Source: DATHGT01 sp035317605 (GTDB taxonomy: Bacteria > Methylomirabilota > Methylomirabilia > Rokubacteriales > CSP1-6). From it: DNA of 8,978 bases. A program made the position numbers and the translations under genes. A model generated the notes under the pieces. The model saw nothing but the letters and a program-made list of their open reading frames with translations, ran no database searches and was not told where the DNA came from. Positions 1 to 6,373 of this stretch are shown here, in pieces. The first letter of the stretch is position 1. Each line of letters starts with the position of its first letter. The stretch spans positions 1 through 8,978 of the forward strand of contig DATHGT010000148.1 of NCBI GenBank assembly GCA_035317605.1, written 5' to 3'.

Positions 1-1140
1 TCCAAGGTCACGCGCTCGGCGGAGATTCCCCTCGCCGCTCACGCGCTCGAAGCGGTCAAAGGCGCGGTGGAAGATTCCGGCCTGAAGATGTCGGACATCG
101 ACGGGCTGGCGACGTACCCGGAGCTGCCCGCCACGGGACACGCGGTGGCCGACGGCATCACCATCGTGTCCGTGAACTGCATGATGGCGATGCTGAAGCT
201 GCCGAACCTCACGTGGCACGTCCAGGTCGAGACCGTCAACATCGGCGGCGCGGTCCAGCAGGCGGTCAACGCGCTGCTCGCCGGCGTGTGCAACTACGCG
301 GTCGTCTGGCGCGCGATGCACAATCCCAAAGGCACGTATCAAAACCTGCCGGGCACGTACGCGCAGGGGCCGACGCAGTTCACGGCGCCGTACGGGTTTG
401 GCGGCCCGGGCCAGGGCATGGCCGTCGCGTACACGCGCTGGCTGGAGAAGCACGGCCAGAGCCGCGAGAAGATGGCCACCCTCGCGGTGACCCAGCGCCG
501 ACACACGCACAACAACCCCCACGCATACTTCTACGGCCAGCCGCTCACGCGTGAGGACTATCTGAGCTCGCGGATGGTCGCGTATCCGTTCTGTCTGTAC
601 GACTGCGACATCCCCGTGCAGGGCGCCGTCGCGATCGTGCTCACGACCGCGGACCGCGTGCGCGACCTGAAGCCGAAGCCCGCCTACATCGCCGGCTATG
701 GTCAGCGCCTCGCGTTCGAAGTGGCCGGACGCATCGGCAGCTTGAGCAGCTACATGGAGGGCGGCCGCAGCTCGTCGCAGCTGACGTGGGAGCGGTCAGG
801 GTTCTCGCCGAAGGACGTCGACGTCGCCCAGATCTACGACGGCTTCTCGGCGTCGGTGATCTACGGCCTGGAGTCCTACGGGTTCTGCAAGGAAGGCGAG
901 GCGCTCGACTTCATCCAGGACGGACGCATCGAGCTGGACGGCGAGCTCCCGCTGAACACGTTCGGAGGGAGCCTCGGAACCGGACGCATCCACGGCCTCT
1001 GGCACATCATCGAGGGCGCGCTCCAGGCATCGGGACGCGCGGGCGCGCGTCAGGTCAAGGACGTCAACGTCTCGTTCGTCGGCGCCAGCGCCCCCATCGT
1101 CACGGGCACGACGTTCATCTTCGTCCGCGAGCCGTACTAG
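1..1140 (+). CDS. Thiolase-superfamily lipid-transfer protein (acetyl-CoA acetyltransferase-like), 5' partial
   Basis: The reading frame is open from the first base of the window and ends in TAG, so the true start lies upstream. About 379 residues are visible; thiolases of this class have roughly 390, so probably only the first 10-20 are missing. The segment reading EDSGLKMSDIDGLATYPE (codons 24-41) is the usual N-terminal thiolase signature. Codons 168-179 (HNNPHAYFYGQP) and the C-terminal NTFGGSLGTGRIHG are typical of SCP2/Ltp-type thiolases. The nucleophile cysteine position (VNxxC in SCP2 thiolases) reads VNIGG, with Gly at codon 83. The C-terminal region reads FVGASAP, with no cysteine where biosynthetic thiolases have CxG. 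By family knowledge such cysteine-free members often pair with a DUF35 OB-fold protein and act as acyl-CoA retro-aldolases or lipid-transfer-like proteins. No DUF35 gene is in the window, so a partner would have to be upstream. The exact reaction is unknown. Confidence 0.88.
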   Translation, partial: SKVTRSAEIPLAAHALEAVKGAVEDSGLKMSDIDGLATYPELPATGHAVADGITIVSVNCMMAMLKLPNLTWHVQVETVNIGGAVQQAVNALLAGVCNYAVVWRAMHNPKGTYQNLPGTYAQGPTQFTAPYGFGGPGQGMAVAYTRWLEKHGQSREKMATLAVTQRRHTHNNPHAYFYGQPLTREDYLSSRMVAYPFCLYDCDIPVQGAVAIVLTTADRVRDLKPKPAYIAGYGQRLAFEVAGRIGSLSSYMEGGRSSSQLTWERSGFSPKDVDVAQIYDGFSASVIYGLESYGFCKEGEALDFIQDGRIELDGELPLNTFGGSLGTGRIHGLWHIIEGALQASGRAGARQVKDVNVSFVGASAPIVTGTTFIFVREPY

Positions 1141-1141
1141 C

Positions 1142-1305
1142 GTGATCACCGGCGCCATCAAGAGCCAGATCGACCAGATCTGGAACGCTTTCTGGTCCGG
1201 CGGCATCTCCAACCCACTCGAAGTCATGAGCAGATCACCTACCTGCTCTTCCTGCGCCGCCTCGACGACCTGCACACGCTCGAGGAAAACCGACCTCGAT
1301 CGTAG
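1142..1305 (+). pseudogene. hsdM: HsdM N-terminal remnant (type I restriction-modification methyltransferase), frameshifted
   Basis: From a GTG at 1142 the frame reads MITGAIKSQIDQIWNAFWSG followed by GISNPLEV, which I recognise as the conserved N-terminus of one class of HsdM, the DNA methyltransferase subunit of type I restriction-modification systems. The similarity then jumps frame. From 1228, in frame 1, the sequence continues EQITYLLFLRRLDDLHTLEE, the next part of the same HsdM N-terminal domain, and stops at TAG 1303-1305. Losing one base near 1226-1228 (ATGAG where ATCGAG is expected) explains the switch. Only about 54 of the roughly 500 expected residues are left, with no methylase motifs (NPPF, SAM site), so it cannot be functional. 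It starts one base after the thiolase stop without a clear ribosome binding site, which suggests a deletion or recombination junction. No hsdS or hsdR is visible. Confidence 0.8.
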
Positions 1306-1535
1306 AGCTCTTGCTGGGGCAGCCCGAGGTCCGGATCGAGGACGTGGAGGGCCGGCTGCCGAAGGCCAATCGGCGGACGCTTCAGCGGGACCTCCAGGAC
1401 CTGGTCAAGCGCCGGATCGTGAAGAGTTCCGGGGCGGCCCGGACGGTCCGTTACCAGCTGAAGATCAAGGGGTTAGCGACGAATCGCGACAGAATCGCGA
1501 CACGGATCGCGACAGGATCGCGACGCCAATCGTGA
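1293..1535 (+). pseudogene. Winged-helix DNA-binding domain fragment
   Basis: Frame 3 encodes a segment beginning TSIVELLLGQPEVRIEDVEG, continuing RRTLQRDLQDLVKRRIV and then GAARTVRYQLK. This is a winged helix-turn-helix pattern: helix, recognition helix with TLQRDLxxLV, then a wing ending in YxL. It resembles DeoR-type HTH modules and those at the C-terminus of some Fic-like proteins. No ATG or good Shine-Dalgarno precedes it (the first near-start is TTG 1311). The frame is closed by a TGA at 1227, and the fragment overlaps the end of the hsdM remnant in a different frame. It is therefore best read as the 3' end of a gene whose front has been lost, fused by deletion to hsdM. A tiny 74-residue regulator starting at TTG cannot be excluded. 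The tail (NRDRIATRIATGS) is encoded by the repeat described separately. Confidence 0.5.
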
Positions 1536-1536
1536 C
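1483..1536 (+). repeat. Degenerate direct repeat, five ATCGCGAC-type octamers
   Basis: The octamer ATCGCGAC begins at 1483, 1494, 1506 and 1517, and a fifth copy, ATCGTGAC, begins at 1529. Spacing alternates 11, 12, 11, 12, so the underlying unit may be a 23-bp pair. The repeats form the 3' end of the winged-helix fragment and give its tail. They could be simple replication-slippage DNA, or protein-binding sites close to one per helical turn. The sequence alone does not decide. Confidence 0.7.
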
Positions 1537-1653
1537 GAAAGAACGTGAGCGCGCTGATCCACGACGCTATTCACCGGCGCCCAGGTGGATGAGCTGATCG
1601 CGTTGCTCGTGTCCGTCCGTGCGACGGCCGTCGCCGCGTGAGCGAACGTCGGG
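1537..1653. other. Gene-free remainder of the decayed region 1141-1653
   Basis: Between the octamer repeats and the end of the MFS gene I find no complete gene. A short frame-1 stretch ending at TGA 1639-1641 reads FTGAQVDELIALLVSVRATA, which looks like the end of a real protein. A short frame-3 stretch from GTG 1545 reads SALIHDAIH and could be its frameshifted front. I do not recognise the parent protein. The stretch gives no evident rho-independent terminator for the minus-strand MFS gene; a GC palindrome at 1621-1634 has no loop and no T-run. Confidence 0.4.
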
Positions 1654-2946
1654 TCACCGCTCTTCGCGCCACGCCGCGGCGCCCGACGCCGGGGGCATCC
1701 ACACGTCGCGCGCCAGCAGGGCCAGGGCGATCAGGGCCACGACGATCGCGTTGATGGCCAGCGAGCGATGGATGTCGATGGCGGCGCCGAGGACGCCGAT
1801 GGTGACCCCGCTGCCCGCGCGGAGCCCCCACATCGCGGTGCCGAAGAGACCCACGGTTCGGCCGCGCAAGCGGGGCGGAGCCAGGAGCTGCACGAGCGTC
1901 TGGGCCATCGACGTGTACGCGACGTTGAACAAGCCCGCGAGGATCAAGAGCGAGACGGCAAGCCGATAGCTTCCGGCCATCGCGAAGAGCGCCATCGTCA
2001 TCGCCCAGGCCGCCGCACACCCGATCGTGAAGCGCACACCGGCCCGCACGAACGTGACGCTTTCGAGGAGGATCACGCCGATCAAGCCCCCGGCCGCGTT
2101 GGCCGCGAGCAGCACGCTGTACCACGCCCCGTGGTCGTCGGCGCCGAGGTCGTGCGCATACTCCGGCATCTGAACCTGGAAGGCGTTGCCGACGAAGAAC
2201 GACGTGGCGCCGGCCAGCACGATCATGGTGATGATCCGCGGCTCGGCGCGCGCCTCGATGAAGACGCGCCAGACATCGCCGAGCCCCAGCCCCGCCCGCC
2301 GCGGCGGGGCCCCGCCCTCGCGCGAATGGCCGGTGTAGGGCATCAGCATCAGGTAGATGCACAGCGGCAGATACAGCACGAGGTTCGCCACGAGGCCCCA
2401 CCCTGGTCCGAGCGCGAGCATCAATCCACCGCCGATCGCCGGTCCCAGCAGGGTAGCCAGATAGCGGGCGGTCGCGTTCAGCCTGATCGCGCTGTAGAGC
2501 TCGGAGGTGCCCACGATGTCGTGGACGACGAGCTGGCCCGCAGGACCATAGATGACGCCCGCGGCGCCATGAATGAGAAGGATCGCCCCCGCGTGCCAGG
2601 TCTGAAGCGTGCCGGTGAGGAAGAGCACGCCCCACGACAGCGACGCGAGCATGAAGAGCCCCTGCGAGACGAGGATCAGCTTGCGGCAGTCGAAGCGGTC
2701 CGCGAGCGCTCCCGAGTAGACGGAGAAGAGCAGATAGGGCACCCAGTGGCTGATGACGGCGAAGCCGCCCAGCGTCGGCGAGTGAAAGGCCTGAAAGATC
2801 ACGAAATAGCTGATCACGTGCTCGATGTTCTCGGCGATCAGCCCGACGATGGTGGTCACGATGTATCGCCGGTAGTCGGGATGGCGGAGGGCGCCGAAGC
2901 GTAACCCGGCTGGGGCCGGGGACGCGGGAGCGGACGATCGGGTCAC
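1654..2946 (-). CDS. MFS transporter, MFS_3 / EntS-like exporter family
   Basis: This 430-residue integral membrane protein shows about twelve hydrophobic segments. The MFS motif A, SGALADRFDCRKL, lies at residues 78-90 between the second and third helices. The MFS_3-type motif LAPPRLRGRTVGLFG at 355-369 lies in the second half, and a polar cytoplasmic loop (about 205-235, with several Arg) splits the two six-helix halves. RFGALRHPDYRRY (16-28) is the typical entry of this family, which includes the enterobactin exporter EntS and many drug or metabolite exporters. The start is GTG 2946: an in-frame TGA lies only 15 bases upstream, and a GAGGT-type ribosome site sits 12 bases before the GTG, a rather long gap. 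It is transcribed divergently from the HpaB homologue, which suggests shared control and a linked compound. Substrate and direction are inferred; efflux is more likely than uptake. Confidence 0.9.
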   Translation of the reverse strand: MTRSSAPASPAPAGLRFGALRHPDYRRYIVTTIVGLIAENIEHVISYFVIFQAFHSPTLGGFAVISHWVPYLLFSVYSGALADRFDCRKLILVSQGLFMLASLSWGVLFLTGTLQTWHAGAILLIHGAAGVIYGPAGQLVVHDIVGTSELYSAIRLNATARYLATLLGPAIGGGLMLALGPGWGLVANLVLYLPLCIYLMLMPYTGHSREGGAPPRRAGLGLGDVWRVFIEARAEPRIITMIVLAGATSFFVGNAFQVQMPEYAHDLGADDHGAWYSVLLAANAAGGLIGVILLESVTFVRAGVRFTIGCAAAWAMTMALFAMAGSYRLAVSLLILAGLFNVAYTSMAQTLVQLLAPPRLRGRTVGLFGTAMWGLRAGSGVTIGVLGAAIDIHRSLAINAIVVALIALALLARDVWMPPASGAAAWREER

Positions 2947-3048
2947 TCGCGCGATGGTACCTCAGGTCGCGTCCGCCGCGAGGCGGGGCGTGACGTAGTA
3001 GGATCGCGCGGGGATCACACGCGATCGAATCGAACGGAGGTTGACGCG
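2947..3048. promoter_or_regulatory. Divergent control region between MFS gene and HpaB homologue
   Basis: The 102-bp gap must hold the promoters of both divergent genes. It contains an inverted repeat, GATCGCG (3002-3008) and CGCGATC (3020-3026), with half-site centres 18 bp apart, a plausible binding site for a dimeric regulator just upstream of the HpaB ribosome site. A smaller hairpin-like element CCGCC-GCGA-GGCGG lies at 2973-2986. I could not pick convincing -35/-10 pairs; TAGGAT at about 2999-3004 is a weak -10 candidate for the plus-strand gene. No regulator gene is adjacent. Confidence 0.4.
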
Positions 3049-4482
3049 ATGTCGATACGTCGAGGCGAGGAATATCTGGAATCCCTCAGGGACGGGCGTC
3101 GCCTGTGGCTGATGGGCCAGCGGGTCGAGGACGTCACCACGCACCCCGCGCTGGCCGGCTGCGCTCGCAGCGTGGCGAGCGTCTACGACCTGCAGCACGA
3201 TCCCGCGCATCACGACCTGTTGACCATGCCGTCACCGAGCACGGGCCAGCCGGTGAGCCGCGCCTATCAGCTCTCGAAGTCGGCGGACGAGCTGGCGCAC
3301 CAGCGGCGCATGTACGAGTGCCTCGTGCGCCGGGCCGGCGGCGTCGCCGCTCGCCTGCCCCAGCACCTCGCCACGGTGGTGCTCGGGCTCTATGACATCC
3401 GCGATCTGCTGGGCCAGGAGGATCCGGCCTTTGCCCAGCACGTCACCCGCTACTTCGAGCACTGCCGCGATCACGATCTCAGCATCGCGACCGTGTTCAG
3501 CGATCCCCTGCACCACCGCAACCACCCCGTGTCGAAGCAGGAGCCGTTGCGGGTGGTGACCCGGCGTCCCGACGGCATCGTTGTGAGGGGAGCCAAAGGT
3601 GTGGGAACCCAGGCCCCCTACGCCAACGAGCTGTTCTGCATGTCACCGCCCCGGCCCGACCTCACGCCCGAGCAGGGTGTGTACTTCGCGACGCCCGTGA
3701 ATGCCGATGGGCTCCACGTGATCTGTCGCGAACCGCTGGCGTCTCCGAATCCCGCCGATCATCCGGTCAGCCCGTCCTGGGACGAGATGGACTCCATCGT
3801 GGTGTTCGACGACGTGTTCATCCCCTGGGAGCGCGTCTTCTATCTCCGGGGATCCCACGCGATCGACCTCGCCTTCGAGGCGCGACTCTTTCAGGGCGCG
3901 GTCGGTCTCGGTCCCTGGTACGTGCTCGTGCGCATGGCCGTGAAGGCCGAGGCGTTGCTCGGGATCTGCGCCGCCATCGCCGATTCGCTGGGGAGCGCCG
4001 CGCAGCCGGCCGTCCAGACGGCGCTGGCCGACGCGATGGTCTATCGCGAGGCGCTGCGAGCGTTCGTTCAGGCGGCCGAGGCGAATCCAGTTCGCTCACC
4101 GTCCGGTCTGGCCATGCCCGACCCGACCGCGTCGCTGGCCGCTCGTACGTTCGCGATCGAGCGCTATCCGTCCCTGTTGCAGCACATCCGCGAGCTGTGC
4201 GGTCCCGGCCTCCTGATGGCCCCGGGCCAGGCCGATCTGCACAGTCCCGACATCGGGCCGCACCTGCACCGCTATTTCGTCGCCCACGACGAGGGCGCGC
4301 CGGAGCGCTTCCGTCTGCTGAAGCTGGCGTGGGAGTACGCCTGTGACTCCTTCGGCTCCCGACAGCTGCTCTTCGAGATGTACAACGTGGGCAGTCTCGC
4401 CACCAACAAGCAGCGGCTCGCGAGCACCTATGACACGCGCTCGTGCGTTGCGCTGGCCAGGGAGCTCGCGGGGATTACCTAG
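3049..4482 (+). CDS. HpaB-family (4-hydroxyphenylacetate 3-monooxygenase oxygenase-like) protein with altered active site
   Basis: This 477-residue protein starts at ATG 3049 behind a strong GGAGG (3036-3040, spacer 8). The N-terminus (GEEYLESLRDGRRLWLMGQR, residues 6-25, then VEDVTTHPA) closely follows E. coli HpaB. The middle domain has GAKGVGTQAPY and FDDVFIPWERVF, matching the FAD-binding core of FADH2-dependent monooxygenases. The C-terminus (HRYFVAHDEGAPERFRLLKL, then GSRQLLFEMYNVGS) matches the helical domain. HpaB (520 residues) uses FADH2 from HpaC to ortho-hydroxylate phenols. By my recalled alignment, HpaB Arg113 is kept (Arg102), but Tyr117 is His106 and His155 is Thr148, so the phenol-binding triad is incomplete. 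The cysteines of the related 4-hydroxybutyryl-CoA dehydratase are also absent. No HpaC-type flavin reductase is in the window. A flavin-dependent oxygenase on another substrate is the best guess. Confidence 0.85.
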   Translation: MSIRRGEEYLESLRDGRRLWLMGQRVEDVTTHPALAGCARSVASVYDLQHDPAHHDLLTMPSPSTGQPVSRAYQLSKSADELAHQRRMYECLVRRAGGVAARLPQHLATVVLGLYDIRDLLGQEDPAFAQHVTRYFEHCRDHDLSIATVFSDPLHHRNHPVSKQEPLRVVTRRPDGIVVRGAKGVGTQAPYANELFCMSPPRPDLTPEQGVYFATPVNADGLHVICREPLASPNPADHPVSPSWDEMDSIVVFDDVFIPWERVFYLRGSHAIDLAFEARLFQGAVGLGPWYVLVRMAVKAEALLGICAAIADSLGSAAQPAVQTALADAMVYREALRAFVQAAEANPVRSPSGLAMPDPTASLAARTFAIERYPSLLQHIRELCGPGLLMAPGQADLHSPDIGPHLHRYFVAHDEGAPERFRLLKLAWEYACDSFGSRQLLFEMYNVGSLATNKQRLASTYDTRSCVALARELAGIT

Positions 4483-4808
4483 ATCCCGCGCGACTCGAAC
4501 ACCTTCTTGGCGATCGCCGCGCCTTGCACGCCGGTGGGCCACCCGCTGTAGAACGTCGCGTGCGTGATCACCTCGACCAGCTCTTCCTTGGTGACGCCGT
4601 TGTCCAGGGCTCGGTTGACGTGGCCGGGCAGCTGCTCGTGCCGATAGAGCGCGGTGAGCATGGCGACGGTGATCAGGCTGCGGTCGCGCTTGGAGAGGCC
4701 GGAGCGCTCCCAGATGTCGCCGAAGAGCCATTGGTCGGTGGCCTCGCGGAGCTTGGGGAAATCAGTGGCCCAGTTCGGTGCGGGTCGGGGTGCGGGCTGG
4801 TCGGGCAT
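4479..4808 (-). CDS. Carboxymuconolactone decarboxylase (CMD) family protein
   Basis: This is a 109-residue, all-helical protein. The CMD core is clear: SKRDRSLITVAMLTALYRHE (residues 39-58), then GHVNRALDNGVTKEELVEVI (62-81), then HATFYSGWPTGVQGA (83-97). In the protocatechuate pathway the family member PcaC decarboxylates 4-carboxymuconolactone. The AhpD branch uses a CxxC pair, and there is no cysteine here, so a peroxidase role is excluded and a PcaC-like role is possible. Many standalone members have unknown function. The start ATG 4808 is set by a GAGGAGG ribosome site (plus-strand 4817-4823, spacer 8). The stop overlaps that of the HpaB homologue, so the two genes converge with no space for a terminator. 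No other pca genes are present, so assignment to beta-ketoadipate degradation is not supported. Transcription may come by read-through from the upstream 484-residue gene. Confidence 0.88.
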   Translation of the reverse strand: MPDQPAPRPAPNWATDFPKLREATDQWLFGDIWERSGLSKRDRSLITVAMLTALYRHEQLPGHVNRALDNGVTKEELVEVITHATFYSGWPTGVQGAAIAKKVFESRGI

Positions 4809-4851
4809 CGTGCTGTCCTCCTCGTGTTTGTAAGGGTTGGTCCCGAACGTA

Positions 4852-4880
4852 CGAGGGCCCCGGCGACGCCGGGGCCCTCG
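4852..4880 (-). terminator. Perfect 13-bp GC-rich hairpin, possible terminator after the 484-residue gene
   Basis: The arms CGAGGGCCCCGGC (4852-4864) and GCCGGGGCCCTCG (4868-4880) are exact reverse complements around a three-base loop. The hairpin begins 25 bases past the stop of the minus-strand 484-residue gene and ends 43 bases before the CMD start. Neither strand has a T-run after the stem, so it is not a textbook rho-independent terminator. It could instead stabilise the mRNA end or work as an attenuator between two genes of the same direction. Confidence 0.55.
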
Positions 4881-4905
4881 CGTATTCGCGATGCGCCTGC
4901 GTGAG

Positions 4906-6360
4906 CTAGGCGTGGAGGAGTTCGATCGCCTCTTCGTAGACTTCCATGTTCTTGCCGTACGAAATCGCCGACGCCTGGGCCGCGCTGATGAGATGGCGCC
5001 AGCGCCACGGGAGCCGGGTCGCGTGGAACTCCTCGAACGTGGCCTGGTGGTGCTTGAAGGCGTGCATCTCGGTGAAGTTGTCGTGCACGACGATCTTGGC
5101 CAGCCGGCTGATCAGCGCGTTCGGATCGTAGTTGAGGTTGGCGTATTGCTGCGCCAGGTTGACGGTGTTCTTCACCTCGGGCACCGCGCGCATCTGGCCC
5201 AGGTTCGTCACCTTCGACCAGTCGGTCGCCGGCTGCGTGTAGATGCTCTCTTCGAGCGCGTCCAGCAGCTCGGCCTGGCCACGGTGCGGGAGCGCGGCGA
5301 CGGCGGCCGGATCCGGCTGGGGCGGCGGCTCCATGCGGTTCTGGGTCGAGCGCACCTCGGGACCGGTGTGCCAGGTCAGCAGCGCCAGCAGCTTGTTGCG
5401 CAGGCTCACGCCCTCGACCTTCAGGAGATAGCGGCGCAGGTTCGCGCCCGTGTGCAGGTGCACGTCCATCGGGTTGCCGGTGAGCGACCGCATGAACAGG
5501 CCGGCGGCGCCGATCGACAGCGCTTCACCGGTGCCCTCGATCGACAGCCCACCCGCGAGGGCCTTGGCGAGCATCCGCGGAATTTCCGCGTACGTATCGC
5601 ACGTGGTGATCGCCTCGCCCAGCTCGCCGATCTCCGGCGTCTCCTCCGGGCTCGTGTGGAAGCCCAGCGGGCGCCGCAGCAGCTCGTACTCCTCGAGCAG
5701 CGGCTCGATATCCTTCAGCGGGGGCGGCGTGGGGAACCGGCTGACGTAGCGGACGGCCGGACGCATCAGGAACTTCGTATGCTCGCGTCCGATCCAGTCG
5801 AGCGCGCGCCACGTGAACATCGGGAAGATGAAATAGTGATCGTCGAGCATGTTCTTCGGAATCGCCACGGTCAGCAGCAGGTCCAGCGCCTCGCCCTGGG
5901 GGACGTTGTCCCAGAGCCACAGGAAGTGACGATCGGCGCCGTTGTAGAGACCGCGGTCCACGCAGGCGAAGAACGCCTTCTTGGTGGCCTCGACGCCGCC
6001 CGAATCGATCGGCTCGGCATCGGACAGGATGTACGGGCCCATGTTGGGATGATTGATGTGCTTGTTCGACAGCGCGACGTGCTGGAGAACCGGCAGGAAG
6101 CCCTGCTCGCCCGCCACGCGCGAGACCGTGTTGTGGAGGGCGTGGATGCCGACGAGCGGGTGCAGCGGCCCGCCATGGTGGCCGGGCGGCAGGTCCGACG
6201 ACCGGGTGACCGCGAGCGCGGAGGCGGTCAGAAGCTTCTTGACCGACAGGCCGTCGCGCAGCTTGGCCAGGGTGGATTCGACGATCCGGCCCCCGTCCGT
6301 CTCCTCGATGAACTGCACCAACGGCTCGATGTCATCGGAAAATCGTACCGGCCTGTGCAT
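4906..6360 (-). CDS. Histidine-rich protein of unknown function, 484 residues
   Basis: I do not recognise this family with certainty. The start is ATG 6360, fixed by GAGGAG seven bases upstream; the longer TTG start at 6390 would place that ribosome site inside the gene. The protein is soluble, with no signal peptide or membrane helix, and contains about twenty histidines, many clustered: PPGHHGGPLHPLVGIHALH (58-76), QHVALSNKHINHP (93-105), DVHLHTGANLRRYLL (299-313) and VVHDNFTEMHAFKHHQATFE (424-443). Such clusters suggest a metal-dependent oxygenase or hydrolase, and the spread of paired histidines faintly recalls questin-oxidase-like proteins, but I cannot confirm that. It is followed by a hairpin and then the CMD gene on the same strand, and is divergent from the TPR gene. 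The context of oxygenase and CMD homologues favours an oxidative catabolic role, by inference only. Confidence 0.85.
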   Translation of the reverse strand: MHRPVRFSDDIEPLVQFIEETDGGRIVESTLAKLRDGLSVKKLLTASALAVTRSSDLPPGHHGGPLHPLVGIHALHNTVSRVAGEQGFLPVLQHVALSNKHINHPNMGPYILSDAEPIDSGGVEATKKAFFACVDRGLYNGADRHFLWLWDNVPQGEALDLLLTVAIPKNMLDDHYFIFPMFTWRALDWIGREHTKFLMRPAVRYVSRFPTPPPLKDIEPLLEEYELLRRPLGFHTSPEETPEIGELGEAITTCDTYAEIPRMLAKALAGGLSIEGTGEALSIGAAGLFMRSLTGNPMDVHLHTGANLRRYLLKVEGVSLRNKLLALLTWHTGPEVRSTQNRMEPPPQPDPAAVAALPHRGQAELLDALEESIYTQPATDWSKVTNLGQMRAVPEVKNTVNLAQQYANLNYDPNALISRLAKIVVHDNFTEMHAFKHHQATFEEFHATRLPWRWRHLISAAQASAISYGKNMEVYEEAIELLHA

Positions 6361-6367
6361 GCTCGCT

Positions 6368-6373
6368 CTCCTC
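6368..6373 (-). promoter_or_regulatory. Ribosome binding site deciding the start of the 484-residue gene
   Basis: On the minus strand GAGGAG lies seven bases before ATG 6360. This supports the ATG over the in-frame TTG at 6390, which would add ten residues and read through this site. Confidence 0.75.

Noticed and set aside
1483..1536. CRISPR-like or iteron array
   Set aside because: Repeats are only 8 bases with 3-4 base gaps, without unique spacers, and no replication initiator or cas gene is near.
1142..1597. Single 151-residue plus-strand gene from GTG 1142
   Set aside because: Only the first 28 residues are HsdM-like; the rest is an out-of-frame reading of the HsdM continuation and the winged-helix fragment, so it is not one gene.
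1621..1634. Perfect 14-bp palindrome GCGACGGCCGTCGC as terminator or operator
   Set aside because: It has no loop and no T-run, and palindromes of this length are expected by chance about once in a GC-rich window of this size.
1571..2635. 354-residue minus-strand open frame overlapping the MFS gene
   Set aside because: It is a +1 shadow of the exporter, very rich in Arg and Gly with no membrane pattern, while the chosen frame gives the MFS motifs.
3049..4482. 4-hydroxybutyryl-CoA dehydratase
   Set aside because: It belongs to the same superfamily, but the CxxxC pair and the later His/Cys ligands of the 4Fe-4S cluster are absent.
4479..4808. AhpD-type alkylhydroperoxidase
   Set aside because: The protein has no cysteine, so the CxxC redox pair needed for that activity is missing.
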